NCBI GenBank assembly: GCA_964346815.1
Contig: CAYFWF010000060.1
Location: forward strand, 129,924-193,923
DNA: 64,000 nt
Origin: CAYFWF01 sp964346815
Lineage (GTDB): Bacteria; Acidobacteriota; Aminicenantia; Aminicenantales; Aminicenantaceae
Direction: 5' to 3'
Part shown: positions 1 to 9,162 of the stretch, in pieces
How positions within the stretch are numbered: position 1 is the stretch's first letter
Layout of the letters: each line of letters starts with the position of its first letter
Translations under genes and position numbers: made by a program
The notes under the pieces: model-generated
Told to the model about the DNA's origin: nothing
Database searches by the model: none
Seen by the model: only the letters and a program-made list of their open reading frames with translations

Positions 1-1765
1 CCCAGGGGTATTTTTTGAATTGTCTGTACCAGCTCGCTCCGTCTGTGGTTCCCACAAAGGAATGCCAGTTGATCACCGGTCTCATGGACACGGCTGCTCT
101 GAACTTGTCTGGAGCCGTGTGCCCCACGAGCCATGCAGTCAGGACGCCTCCACCGCTTCCTCCGCAGACAAAAAGGTTCTCTTCATCGATGAAGCCTTTG
201 TCAATCGCCGCATCGACTCCTGCTATCAGGTCGTCTCCGTCCTTACCCGGATAAGAGAACTGGATGCCGTTGACAAAGTCCTGACCGTAGCCCGTGCTTC
301 CCCGCGGGTTCATATACAGCACGGCATAGCCGTTTGCCGCAAAATTCTGCCAGGGCCAGCTGAATCTCACCGAGTACATGGCCCAAGGTCCGCCATGGAT
401 ATAGAGAATCATCGGATATTTTTTGCCGGATTCAAACTCTGCTGGTTTGATCAGCCATCCCTGAAGATCCAGGCCATCAGGTGATTTGAACCACAATTCT
501 TCCACCTCTCCGAGCTTCACGTCGGACAATATGTCCTCATTCACATCCACGAGCTTGACGATTTTTTCGGGCTCATCGAGGCTAAATGTGATCAGGTAAT
601 CGGGTGAATAAAAGGTCGACCGAGTAGCTGCCACCCGGCCATCGTTAGAAATGCTTATGCCGGAAAGATAGTGTACGCCGTCAGTGACCCGGGTTATCTC
701 TCCGTCTAAGGAGACAAAATACATGTTTGACACACCCTTTTCACGCATCAGGTAATACACACCGCTGCTATCAGAAGCCCAAGTGGCATTGGAAGGAGAA
801 CTGGGGAAATTCCCAGCAAGCATTCGTTTCATTCCGCCTTCTGTATCCATGAGATAAAGATGGGAAAAATGGCTGGTGTAATTCTTATCATCATAACCGG
901 TGTAGGCAATCCAACTACCCTCAGGCGAAACAATGGGTCCCCTATCAGGACCTTTTCGATCGGTTAAGACATTGATTTCCATTGTTTCGAGATCTGCTGA
1001 ATAGATTTCTGAATCACCGTGCAGATATTCAGCGTCTGGCTTGCGTATTGCACTGAAATAGATCCGCCTTCCGTCCGCAGACCACTGCGGATCGTTGTGA
1101 GAATAATCGCCTGATGTGACCTGCTTTGGTGTGCCCCCCAATTCAGCATCGATGACGAAAATATGGGAATAACCTTTCGGTACGGGCCCTCGCCCATCCC
1201 TTCTCCAGCTCAATCTGTCGATGATGATGGCCGGCTCAGCCCAGTGAGCTCCTTTAGGCCTTTTGGGAAGCGTCACGGACAAAAGGGGATCCGTATCCTC
1301 CAGGAATTGGGTGAACGCGAGCTGTTTTCCATCCGGAGACCATCTCAGATTGCTGGGAGTGCGTTCGAGATGGGAGAGCTGTGCGACCTCTCTGGTATCC
1401 AGCCACATCACATGAATCTGGGTTGTTCCATCTCTGTCGGAGAAAAAGGCAATCTTCTTCCCGCTGGGAGACCAAACAGGCGAAGAATCTCTCCAGTTTC
1501 CGTGAGTCAGTTCTCGAATCCGCTCGCCTTTGACGTCCACGAGCCACAGATTGCTCCGGTATCGGTCGCTCATCTTATCCACCCAACTGCGGGTAAACAA
1601 TATCAATTGTCCATCGGGTGATATTTCCGGACTTCCGATCGACTCCATTTCCATGAAGGTCTCTTTGTCCAACAACATGTAGTCCTTCTGTCCTCCCAAG
1701 GTCTGGTCCAGGCCGATAAACAGTATAATAGCCATGAGAGGAATCATCAGATAAATTCGTTTCAT
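1..1765 (-). CDS. S9 family prolyl oligopeptidase-type peptidase, C-terminus cut by window edge
   Basis: Reading the minus strand from an ATG at 1765 gives an open frame that runs off the window, about 588 codons so far. A strong ribosome site (AAAGGAGGTGA) precedes the ATG. The N-terminus is a short signal peptide (MKRIYLMIPLMAIILF). It is followed by repeated WD/PD40-like beta-propeller blades, with motifs such as SPDGKQLAF, SADGRRIYF and SPEGSWIAY. The alpha/beta-hydrolase domain then begins (YIHGGPW, the oxyanion region) and holds the nucleophile elbow CGGSGGG, whose Ser is the expected catalytic residue. The catalytic Asp and His lie beyond position 1. Exported S9 enzymes of this type are dipeptidyl or acylaminoacyl peptidases that cut short peptides in the periplasm. 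Exact specificity cannot be read here. Confidence 0.9.
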   Translation of the reverse strand, partial: MKRIYLMIPLMAIILFIGLDQTLGGQKDYMLLDKETFMEMESIGSPEISPDGQLILFTRSWVDKMSDRYRSNLWLVDVKGERIRELTHGNWRDSSPVWSPSGKKIAFFSDRDGTTQIHVMWLDTREVAQLSHLERTPSNLRWSPDGKQLAFTQFLEDTDPLLSVTLPKRPKGAHWAEPAIIIDRLSWRRDGRGPVPKGYSHIFVIDAELGGTPKQVTSGDYSHNDPQWSADGRRIYFSAIRKPDAEYLHGDSEIYSADLETMEINVLTDRKGPDRGPIVSPEGSWIAYTGYDDKNYTSHFSHLYLMDTEGGMKRMLAGNFPSSPSNATWASDSSGVYYLMREKGVSNMYFVSLDGEITRVTDGVHYLSGISISNDGRVAATRSTFYSPDYLITFSLDEPEKIVKLVDVNEDILSDVKLGEVEELWFKSPDGLDLQGWLIKPAEFESGKKYPMILYIHGGPWAMYSVRFSWPWQNFAANGYAVLYMNPRGSTGYGQDFVNGIQFSYPGKDGDDLIAGVDAAIDKGFIDEENLFVCGGSGGGVLTAWLVGHTAPDKFRAAVSMRPVINWHSFVGTTDGASWYRQFKKYPW

Positions 1766-1869
1766 CGGTCACCTCCTTTTAAAATATATGAATGAGTCTT
1801 TGATCTCATCTAGCCAGATTTGTCACGATTCTAATCTCTTCCCGGCCCTTTTGTCTAGAGGAGGCTTTG

Positions 1870-2763
1870 CTACCAAGCGATTCCATAGTCTTCGCCATAA
1901 TTGCTCGATCCTCCCCAAAAGGTTCCATGTTTCCAATCAAAGAAAACGGCATTCATAGGCTGCTCCTGGCATCCCCGGACAAATTCTCTGGCGATATCCC
2001 CCTTATGAAATCGGCCATACGCTTCATAGATCGCCTGTTTTCGATTCTTCCCCTCGGCCAATGCTTTTTGTTCAGTTTCGACCAATTTCTTGAGCGTATT
2101 CAAAAGATCGGGCTGGCGGAAGATTTCTCCCGTAAAGGGTGCCTCTTTCTCTTCACCTAAATAGGGAAGCAATACTTTTTTTGAATAGGGCCACTTTTTT
2201 ATCCATTCTTTGCTTTGTTCGATTCGGTCGGATAGATCTTTCTCCACCGGAAATCCATCAGCCATCTGTATGGAAGGCTCAAGAACTTCCTTGAGACTCA
2301 TGCTCCCGAACTCAGCCAACATAACCATCAAGCCTCCTGGTGTTCCGGGTGTCACAGCAGCTAATGGTCCGTATCTGGGCGGAAATTCTAGTCCCTTGTC
2401 CTTGAAAAATTCAGGAGTTGCTCCTGTTGGTGCAACTCCAAGAGCACTAATGCCTATCACCTTTTTTGTATGGGGATTATAGATGAGTGCTTGCGTCTCC
2501 CCTCCCCAACTGAGAACATCATCCATGGTGCAAGTTGCTCCCAGCATTGCACAGGCGGCGTCCACCGCGTTACCTCCTTTGGCGAAAATCGACGCGCCAG
2601 CCGTAGCTCCCAAAAGTTTTCCGGTAATGGCTACCCAGTGCCTTCCGTGCAGAACAGGCTTCTCTGTTCTTAGGGCTTCGATATCAGGACCGGTAGAAAG
2701 AAAAACTGCGAGCATCAGGAATCCTATGTGTTTCTTCAAACGAGATATGATGAGCAAAGACAT
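1870..2763 (-). CDS. Gamma-glutamyltransferase-like protein with the catalytic region deleted
   Basis: The N-terminal 265 or so residues match the large-subunit part of gamma-glutamyltransferases (N-terminal nucleophile hydrolases): GKLLGATAGASIFAKGGNAV, then VTPGTPGGL, then a helical stretch ending GDIAREFVRGCQEQ. The text then jumps straight to a typical GGT C-terminus (GTFWGGSSNYGEDYGIAW). Family members are normally about 550-600 residues. About 250-300 residues are missing, including the Thr nucleophile (TTH-type motif) at the start of the small subunit, so self-cleavage and catalysis should be impossible. The frame is open, so the loss was in frame. I chose the ATG at 2763, giving a signal peptide (MSLLIISRLKKHIGFLMLAVFL). 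The ribosome site GGAG lies just before it, inside the longer 2781 start. Confidence 0.8.
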   Translation of the reverse strand: MSLLIISRLKKHIGFLMLAVFLSTGPDIEALRTEKPVLHGRHWVAITGKLLGATAGASIFAKGGNAVDAACAMLGATCTMDDVLSWGGETQALIYNPHTKKVIGISALGVAPTGATPEFFKDKGLEFPPRYGPLAAVTPGTPGGLMVMLAEFGSMSLKEVLEPSIQMADGFPVEKDLSDRIEQSKEWIKKWPYSKKVLLPYLGEEKEAPFTGEIFRQPDLLNTLKKLVETEQKALAEGKNRKQAIYEAYGRFHKGDIAREFVRGCQEQPMNAVFFDWKHGTFWGGSSNYGEDYGIAW

Positions 2764-2840
2764 TCTTACTCCTTTATTCATAATCTATGGATTTCCAATC
2801 CATCTGGTCGGCGAGAGTTGCCTAGAAAGAAGGAAACATA

Positions 2841-4232
2841 TCATTTCAGATCAGGATCATTCAATTTCCGCCTGAGCCCCTCCATCCGAGTACGAAGCTG
2901 ATCGACGACATCCTGAAAAGCTGGATTACCATAGAGGTTATTCACTTCATGGGGATCGTTTTGAATATCATACAGCTCAAATTCCTGGGGATCCTCAAAA
3001 TAATGGATATACTTCCAGCGTTTGGTGCGGATTCCACGGTTTTTGCGAACCATATGGACAGCCGGGTACTCATAATATTCGTATAGGAATTCCGACCTCC
3101 AGGGAACGCTTTTACCCATCAGGAGCGGTTTTATGCTTTCTCCGTCCACATCATCCGGGAAGGGAACGCCTGCAAGATCAAGAATAGTAGGGGCGATATC
3201 CACGTTCAACACCATCTCCTGATTCGCGGTGCCCGGACGGACCATCTTCGGATATTTCACGAGCAAGGGAATGCGAATGGACGGCTCGTACATCAATCGT
3301 TTGTCAAAGAAATGGTGTTCACCCAAGAAGAACCCGTTATCGCCACTATAAATAACAACTGTGTCTTTATCAAATCTCAGCCTTTCCAGAGCATCCAGCA
3401 CCCGCCCCACATTTTCATCGACGCCCACAAGGGTCCGGTAATAATTCTTAAGAAACATGTCCAGGTCCGGGACATCATCAAAATCGCCAATTTTCATGTC
3501 TGCATTCTTGATCGCATCGGGCCTTCCCTCATAATCGTCATCGAATGTCAGGGGCTTGGGCATCTTCGTATCCCGGTAGAGATTCTCGAACCGCTTAGCT
3601 GGAAGCCAGCTTCTGTGCGGGGCTTTGTACCAAAGAAGCAGACAGAAGGGTCTTTCATGGTCCTGCTCTAAGAACTTTATAGCATGATCGGTCAGCACAT
3701 CTGTCACGTGCCCTTGGTACTCCTTAAAGGGCCCGAAATTTTCGCTGATGATTGGATTATGGTATCTTCCCTGTCCCTTGAATCCAAAGGTGTAGTCAAA
3801 ACCTCTTCCCCGGCCAAGATCTGTGTTGTGCCATTTTCCGATAAAAGCTGTCTCGTATCCGGCCTCCTTAAGAATTTCAGGAAAGGTCTTTTGTTCCATC
3901 GAAAGGGCTTCACCGTTGCGCCGAACGCCGTGATTGTGAACATATTTCCCAGTCAGAAAAGAAGCTCGACTCGGACCGCATAGGGATGTGGTGACAAACA
4001 TGTTTTCGAACCGGACTCCCTGTTCGGCGATCCTATCCATGTTCGGAGTCTGGAGAATCTCGTTCCCTGCACAGCTCATGGCATCCCATCTCTGGTCATC
4101 CGTCAAGAAGAAAACGAAATTGGGACTCTTGCCAGTTCTTCGAGCGCAAGATTGCAGGCCAGAGGAAAAGGCTGTCCCCAGCAATCCCGCTGAGGAATAC
4201 TTAAGAAAATCTCTTCGAGAGATACGTCCCAT
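2841..4232 (-). CDS. Tat-exported type I sulfatase
   Basis: Sulfatase of 463 residues in the alkaline phosphatase superfamily, hydrolysing sulfate esters, probably on sulfated glycans. The N-terminus has a textbook twin-arginine signal (SRRDFLK, residues 5-11) and a Cys at 29 (GLQSC) that could be a lipobox. The metal site starts at FFLTDDQR. The core CGPSRASFLTG has Cys85, the residue converted to formylglycine by an FGE or anSME maturase. Further conserved blocks are GKWH, the YSGDNG metal ligands and a C-terminal ELYD segment. No maturase gene is in this window. A strong ribosome site (AAGGAGG) precedes the ATG. The gene lies 35 bases after the small membrane protein upstream. Substrate unknown; heparinase-like and glycosidase genes nearby suggest glycosaminoglycan-like material. 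Confidence 0.93.
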   Translation of the reverse strand: MGRISRRDFLKYSSAGLLGTAFSSGLQSCARRTGKSPNFVFFLTDDQRWDAMSCAGNEILQTPNMDRIAEQGVRFENMFVTTSLCGPSRASFLTGKYVHNHGVRRNGEALSMEQKTFPEILKEAGYETAFIGKWHNTDLGRGRGFDYTFGFKGQGRYHNPIISENFGPFKEYQGHVTDVLTDHAIKFLEQDHERPFCLLLWYKAPHRSWLPAKRFENLYRDTKMPKPLTFDDDYEGRPDAIKNADMKIGDFDDVPDLDMFLKNYYRTLVGVDENVGRVLDALERLRFDKDTVVIYSGDNGFFLGEHHFFDKRLMYEPSIRIPLLVKYPKMVRPGTANQEMVLNVDIAPTILDLAGVPFPDDVDGESIKPLLMGKSVPWRSEFLYEYYEYPAVHMVRKNRGIRTKRWKYIHYFEDPQEFELYDIQNDPHEVNNLYGNPAFQDVVDQLRTRMEGLRRKLNDPDLK

Positions 4233-4267
4233 TAAAAACCTCCTTTACTCGCACCGGCTGCTGGCGA

Positions 4268-4465
4268 CTACTTTCTTGGACCCCGCAAGATCCTGGCCGG
4301 CAGGGTGATGAGGGCCTTCAATAACTGAAAAACCGCATCCAGAGTGATTCCGATGAGTCGGAAGGGAATCAGAAGAAGCCATACCAAAGGATAAAGAAGT
4401 AAAGCAATAAGAGCAATCGGCCAGCAGAGCACCAAGAGAATCAGCCAAAGTAGAAATTTCGTCAT
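4268..4465 (-). CDS. Small hydrophobic membrane protein, unknown
   Basis: A 65-residue protein. Residues about 3-50 are almost entirely hydrophobic (two likely membrane helices) with a basic tail ending RILRGPRK. GAGGG lies about ten bases before the ATG. It is first in a minus-strand run with the sulfatase. Family unknown. Composition and context favour a real gene, but no conserved motif can be named. Confidence 0.55.
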   Translation of the reverse strand: MTKFLLWLILLVLCWPIALIALLLYPLVWLLLIPFRLIGITLDAVFQLLKALITLPARILRGPRK

Positions 4466-4536
4466 GCTTTCAATCCCTCTGCTCTTTATTTATCACAAGG
4501 CGGAAGCAAATTTCCATCCTAATTTTCGCTTTCTTC

Positions 4537-4566
4537 TTGACTTAGAGGAAATGCCAAATGTAAAAT
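4537..4566 (+). promoter_or_regulatory. Probable sigma-70 promoter for the permease operon
   Basis: TTGACT (4537-4542), an 18-base spacer, then TAAAAT (4561-4566). Each hexamer matches the consensus at five of six positions. Transcription would start near 4573, only about six bases before the ATG at 4579, which itself lacks a ribosome site. Confidence 0.55.
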
Positions 4567-4578
4567 TGCCATTACACC

Positions 4579-5892
4579 ATGCAGTTGCAGATCGGGATCA
4601 TCCTCATCATTATGGTCACAGCTTACGCTTTGACCAAGGCAAACAAGCTATCCGTCGAGCTCAGCATGCTCGCTGCTGCTTTGGCTGGAGGCATAGCAGG
4701 CGCTCTTATCCACACCCCTCCTGTTGGGCAGTTGGCCCGTCATCTTATCGAGGGCTCCTTTACCTATTTGGACGTCATCCTTGTCTTTTCCACAGCGACA
4801 ATTTTCATGGCTTTGGTCAATGAATCTGGCGGAGTGAACTATGTCGTCAGAGCCACGATCAAATATTTCTACAACGTGCGCATTCTAGCCCTGCTTTTTC
4901 TGATGGTCATCATCCTCATCCCAGGAGCCTTGACCGGGGCTGGAAGCGTTTCCCTGCTGGTAGTGGGAGCACCGACGGCGCTCGCGCTCAGCTATCTGGG
5001 TATTCCAAAACGGAGAGTTGCCGCCATCGTGTTTATTGTAGCGGGTCTGAGTGCGGCCGCTCCACCAGTCAACATTTGGGCCATGATCACCTGTGCCGGA
5101 ACCGCCATCCCTTACGTTGGCTTCGAGCTTCCTCTGGGTATCCCTGTGCTTATTTTGGGAACCTTCACCATCCTCACCTTGGGCTGGAAAAAAGAAGGCA
5201 CCATGGATCGGAAGGCTGTGCTGAAAGAGCTCCCAGTAGTACCCGCAAAGATGAGCTGGTGGCGGGTGCTTCTCCCTTTCTTTGTTTTCTTTGGATTGGT
5301 CCTCGCCTACAGAATTTGGCCCTTTGATGTGCCTGTACTGGGATTGCCCTTACAATTTTCTGCAGCTGCTCTGACAGCTTGGCTTCTCAGCCCCAAGAAG
5401 ATCAACATCCTCATCATCTCCAGGGATACAATGAAACGTCTTCTCCCCTTATTGGCTACCATGGTGGTTGTGGGCATGCTGCAACAGATCATGACAGTAA
5501 CGGGCGTACGGGGAATGCTCTCCTTTGCTGTCATCAGCACACCGCTGATACTCCTATTCATTTCTTTGGCCATCGTGATCCCGGTTTCTGAAGGCGTCTT
5601 AACTTATGGGGCAGCAGCTATCCTAGGTATTCCTTTGATCTGGTATCTCGACTCGATCGGGCTTCATGCTACGGTTGCCCTCGCTGGTTTGAGTCTGCTT
5701 TGGCCCTTAGGCGATGGGCTCCCGCCTACCGCACTGATAGGAAGACTCAGCGTGATGGTTTCCGATTTTAAGGGAAGCTACTGGTCCTTTCTGAGGAGCA
5801 CATGGCTTCCATGGATCGTGATTACGGTAGTGGGAATTCTGATGGTCGTCTACAGTGCAAAACTTGAGTTTTTAGTCAAATGGAGCATGTGA
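4579..5892 (+). CDS. Ion-transporter-superfamily permease (DctM/DUF401-like)
   Basis: Integral membrane protein of 437 residues with about eleven or twelve hydrophobic segments and two glycine-rich re-entrant-like stretches (LTGAGSVSLLVVGAPTALAL and a later GLSLLWPLGDGLPPTALIG), as in two-fold repeated elevator transporters of the ion-transporter superfamily. A conserved-looking APPVNIWAMI segment sits near residue 155-165. I cannot separate a TRAP large-permease (DctM) type from DUF401 or CitMHS types; no TRAP binding protein or small DctQ subunit is adjacent. The only in-frame ATG after the upstream stop is 4579 and no ribosome site precedes it. First gene of a plus-strand run that continues with a metallo-amidohydrolase and a dipeptidase, so its cargo may be an amino acid, dipeptide or acyl-amino acid released by them. 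Confidence 0.75.
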   Translation: MQLQIGIILIIMVTAYALTKANKLSVELSMLAAALAGGIAGALIHTPPVGQLARHLIEGSFTYLDVILVFSTATIFMALVNESGGVNYVVRATIKYFYNVRILALLFLMVIILIPGALTGAGSVSLLVVGAPTALALSYLGIPKRRVAAIVFIVAGLSAAAPPVNIWAMITCAGTAIPYVGFELPLGIPVLILGTFTILTLGWKKEGTMDRKAVLKELPVVPAKMSWWRVLLPFFVFFGLVLAYRIWPFDVPVLGLPLQFSAAALTAWLLSPKKINILIISRDTMKRLLPLLATMVVVGMLQQIMTVTGVRGMLSFAVISTPLILLFISLAIVIPVSEGVLTYGAAAILGIPLIWYLDSIGLHATVALAGLSLLWPLGDGLPPTALIGRLSVMVSDFKGSYWSFLRSTWLPWIVITVVGILMVVYSAKLEFLVKWSM

Positions 5893-5907
5893 TATGGAGT
5901 TAGCCAG

Positions 5908-6063
5908 ATGCCTTTAATTATGATCCTTTACTATGCCATCTCTGCTTACCTGATCGTTCTCCTTCTCTGGAATTTTTTCAAAGAAAAAAAGAGTATCAAC
6001 GATCTAGTCCTTTATCTTCTCGTTTTGATTCCCCTTATCTTAAGAATATTACGTGTTAAATGA
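5908..6063 (+). CDS. 51-residue membrane protein between permease and amidohydrolase
   Basis: Starts at an ATG eight bases after GGAG and reads MPLIMILYYAISAYLIVLLL, then a short basic/acidic stretch (FFKEKKSINDL) and a second hydrophobic segment ending LRILRVK. Two membrane helices joined by a charged loop are predicted. It lies 15 bases after the permease and 13 before the next start, so it is almost certainly co-transcribed. Position and size resemble a small accessory subunit of the permease. No family recognised. Confidence 0.6.
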   Translation: MPLIMILYYAISAYLIVLLLWNFFKEKKSINDLVLYLLVLIPLILRILRVK

Positions 6064-6076
6064 ATCAAGGAAAAAA

Positions 6077-7240
6077 ATGCGCCGCATTTCAACAATAAAA
6101 ATACTGTTAGTTGCTGTTTTTGCAGCAATAATGATTAATGGAGGCGTGGAGCTTTACAGACATAGGCACTTCCAGCTGCCCATGGTCGCCGGACCAGGAA
6201 TCACAAATGTCAAAAAATTGAGCGATTACTGCAGCAGCATCAGAGGCACGATGGCCGATACCTATGTGTTTTTTCTGGAAGGGAAAGAACAAGGTGGAAA
6301 AATGCTGATCATGTCCAACACCCATGCAAATGAGCCCGCTGCACTCCTAGCCAACCTTATTTTTTTCGAGAATGCAGTAGTCGAGAAAGGAACTCTGATC
6401 CTGATTCCTCAGTTCAACCACAGCGCCAGCCGCAACACGCGGCCTGGGGATGGCTATCCTCTATATTTTGAGATCCCTACAGACTGGGGCAGCAAGAAGT
6501 TCAGGATGGGGAATCGGGACGCCTCCTGGCTGGATCAGTGGCCAGATCCCGATGTCTATGTCCACTATCCAGACAAACAGCTCCTCTCCTTTATCGATAT
6601 CCGTAATACGAACCGCACATGGCCAGGCAGGCCAGATGGCCCGCTGATGGAGAGAGTGACCTATGCTGCAATGCAGATCATAAGAGAGGAAAAGGTCGAC
6701 GTCGCTGTGGACGTGCATGGGGCTGAGACCATGTTTCCGGTCACAAACTGTATCGTGGCCCCAGAAAAATCCATGAGAATTGCAACCATGACTACTTTGA
6801 CGGTGAAAGCGAGAGAAAAGTTCGATAACCATGTCGAGCCTTCTCCCTCTGGATTCAGAGGCCTTTCCCACAGGGAGATAGGAGATTTTTCGGAGGCCAT
6901 GCCATTTCTATTGGAAGCTCCGATTCCTTTTCTCGATCAGCCCACTGGGCCAAAAACCACAGATCTGCTTCTGAATGGAAAAGATCCCTTTTTATTGAGT
7001 CTTTCCAAGAAGGGGAAATTGTTTGTTCCCTATGATGAAACAGGATGGCCCATGGACAAGCGGGTCGGCCAACACACCTCGGTCATCCTGGAATTGATGC
7101 AGCAATTCACAAAAAAGTTTCCAGAGAAGCCGATAGAAGTCCAAAATGTGCCCCAGTACGCGGAAGTGGTCAAGAACGGCGTAGGGAGCTATTATCATGA
7201 CCCGAATAAAGCAGAAAAATCGAACATCTACCTGAATTAA
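6077..7240 (+). CDS. AstE/AspA-like (M14-fold) zinc amidohydrolase, membrane-anchored or secreted
   Basis: A 387-residue protein with an N-terminal hydrophobic segment (about residues 7-20: uncleaved anchor or signal peptide). Zinc ligands expected for the succinylglutamate desuccinylase/aspartoacylase branch of the M14 fold are visible: NTHANE (His83, Glu86) and DVHG (His214). An NTNRTWPG segment resembles the substrate-carboxylate-binding Asn-Arg pair of the family. A late Glu (LLEAP) could be the general base. Such enzymes remove acyl or amino-acid groups from acidic N-acyl amino acids or peptides. I chose the ATG at 6077 because AAGGA lies six bases upstream; a GTG at 6053 overlaps the preceding gene and has no ribosome site. 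Lies in the permease-C69 operon. Confidence 0.75.
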   Translation: MRRISTIKILLVAVFAAIMINGGVELYRHRHFQLPMVAGPGITNVKKLSDYCSSIRGTMADTYVFFLEGKEQGGKMLIMSNTHANEPAALLANLIFFENAVVEKGTLILIPQFNHSASRNTRPGDGYPLYFEIPTDWGSKKFRMGNRDASWLDQWPDPDVYVHYPDKQLLSFIDIRNTNRTWPGRPDGPLMERVTYAAMQIIREEKVDVAVDVHGAETMFPVTNCIVAPEKSMRIATMTTLTVKAREKFDNHVEPSPSGFRGLSHREIGDFSEAMPFLLEAPIPFLDQPTGPKTTDLLLNGKDPFLLSLSKKGKLFVPYDETGWPMDKRVGQHTSVILELMQQFTKKFPEKPIEVQNVPQYAEVVKNGVGSYYHDPNKAEKSNIYLN

Positions 7241-7345
7241 ACACAAAATCCAGAATGTCGGGATTTAAAAATGAAGAGAAGAAAAGAGGCGATGGCAAAA
7301 AACAGATCTCTCTTGATATAAATCATAATCAATAGGAGGAGGACT

Positions 7346-9109
7346 ATGAAGAATAAGAAGCTTTTACTCATAACCGGTATCCTGTTTGTCGGACTCGCTG
7401 CATTGAGTTTCCTCACTTTAGCCCCTGCAAAGGGAAAGACAAACTCGTTCGAACTCTCAGATTATTTACTGGATGGATGCACTGTCATCATGGTGGGAAA
7501 GGATGCCTCGGTCGACGGATCGGTGATAACCACCCACACATGTGACTGTGGAGTATGTGATTGGACATGGAGACATGTTCCAGCAGCCGATCATGAGCCA
7601 GGCTCAACCCGAAAAATCTATCACATCAATCAATTCCGAACATGGCCTCCAGAGGAGGGCCTGAAGTGGGAGCTCTATAAAAAAGATTTTACAGGAGTGG
7701 AAATTCCCCAGGTGCCCCATACCTATGCCTATCTCCACGGCGCGTTCGGATACATGAATGACCAACAGCTCGCCTTAGGAGAATCCACGATCGGATGCCG
7801 GAGGGAGATGCGAAATCCCACCCCTTCAGCCACGCTTGACATCACTATGCTGACTCTCCTGGCCATGGAGCGATGTAAGACGGCCCGTGAAGCTGTCAAG
7901 CTCATGGGATCTCTAGGAGAAAAGTACGGATACGGCTTCACCGATACAGGGGAGATGCTGGCACTGGCTGATCCCGAAGAATTGTGGATTTTCGAGATTA
8001 TGCCGGTAGGCCCTCTGTGGACACCTGAGAGCGGAAAGCCTGGGGCCATTTGGTGCGCCCAGAGAGTTCCGGACGACCATGTCAGCGTTTGCCCGAATGA
8101 ATCCCGCATCGGAGAGATCGACCTGGATAATCCCGACTATTTCATGGCCTCGCCCAACGTAATTTCCTACGCAGTCGACAAAGGCTATTACGACCCAGAG
8201 AGTGGAGATCCGTTCAACTGGAAAAAAGCCTACTCTCCAATAGAGGCGAGTGCTGCGAGTTCCAAAGGTTCTCGGGCGCGTCTGTGGCGTTTTTTCGATC
8301 TCGTGGCTCCCTCTCAGGAATACAGCCCTGAAACTCCCAATATGGAGCTTCCCTTTTCTGTCAAACCGGATAAAAAGCTCTCAGTAAAAGATGTGATGGA
8401 TATGACGAGGGACAAATTCGAGGGAACGCCCTTCGATCCTGCCCACGGCCTCCAGGGAGGAGCCTTTGCCAATCCGAACCGCCTCCCCTATGGGTTTACA
8501 CTGGATAAGAAAAGGTACAACACTCCCCGGGTGATAGGTGTCAATCGAGCAGAATACGTGACCGTAACCCAGTGTCGAGGATGGCTGCCCCCCACCATCG
8601 GAGGCTTGGTGTGGCTGTGCTTCGGAGCCCAGGATACCTCCTGCTACATGCCTCTGTATGCAGGGGTCACCCGAATCCCTCACTCTTTTGAAATCGGTGA
8701 TCACTGGGAGTTCAATAGAGAATCGGCACGATGGGCGTTCGATTATGTGGACTTCCATACCCAAGTCGTCTACTCCCATGCTATCCAGGATGTGCGGAAA
8801 GCACAGGAGAAGTGGGAGGGCGATGCCTTGGTAAGGGTTGAGACCATAGATAAAGTTGCCCTGGAGCTGCATAAGAAAAACCCAGCTCAAGCCATGTCGT
8901 TCTTGACGGAATACAGCAACACCCATGCCAACGCGGTGATAGAGGCTTGGTGGAAGCTGGGAAATGACCTCCTGGTAAAATACAACAAACTGTGGATTTA
9001 TGATGCCGAAACTCGGGAGCGTAACAGATTGGATTTTCCCGACTGGTATCTGAGAGAACTGATAAAATACAACCACCTCGAGCCAGAGGAGCCGAGAGAG
9101 CAGAGGTGA
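7346..9109 (+). CDS. C69 family secreted dipeptidase
   Basis: Peptidase of 587 residues in the C69 family (N-terminal nucleophile fold). After a signal peptide (about residues 5-28) and a short pro-segment comes GCTVIMVGKDASVDGSV. Cys45 is the expected autoprocessed nucleophile, matching the CTTxLVGKxASxDGS pattern of lactobacillal dipeptidase A. Further family blocks include the LGESTIGCRREM region and DALVRVETIDKVALELHKK near the C-terminus. The protein is longer than the roughly 470-residue cytoplasmic dipeptidases, as exported members often are. Preceded by AGGAGGAGG. It would free amino acids from dipeptides in the periplasm. The flanking amidohydrolase and permease fit a peptide or amino-acid scavenging role. 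Confidence 0.9.
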   Translation: MKNKKLLLITGILFVGLAALSFLTLAPAKGKTNSFELSDYLLDGCTVIMVGKDASVDGSVITTHTCDCGVCDWTWRHVPAADHEPGSTRKIYHINQFRTWPPEEGLKWELYKKDFTGVEIPQVPHTYAYLHGAFGYMNDQQLALGESTIGCRREMRNPTPSATLDITMLTLLAMERCKTAREAVKLMGSLGEKYGYGFTDTGEMLALADPEELWIFEIMPVGPLWTPESGKPGAIWCAQRVPDDHVSVCPNESRIGEIDLDNPDYFMASPNVISYAVDKGYYDPESGDPFNWKKAYSPIEASAASSKGSRARLWRFFDLVAPSQEYSPETPNMELPFSVKPDKKLSVKDVMDMTRDKFEGTPFDPAHGLQGGAFANPNRLPYGFTLDKKRYNTPRVIGVNRAEYVTVTQCRGWLPPTIGGLVWLCFGAQDTSCYMPLYAGVTRIPHSFEIGDHWEFNRESARWAFDYVDFHTQVVYSHAIQDVRKAQEKWEGDALVRVETIDKVALELHKKNPAQAMSFLTEYSNTHANAVIEAWWKLGNDLLVKYNKLWIYDAETRERNRLDFPDWYLRELIKYNHLEPEEPREQR

Positions 9110-9162
9110 AACGGTCACTTCAAAATATAAATAAAAATTAGAGTAAAAGGAGTAGGTCTTAA

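Noticed and set aside
8381..9118. Open frame of 245 codons on the minus strand opposite the C69 dipeptidase
   Set aside because: It lies wholly over a gene with clear family motifs, has no ribosome site and shows no protein family pattern.
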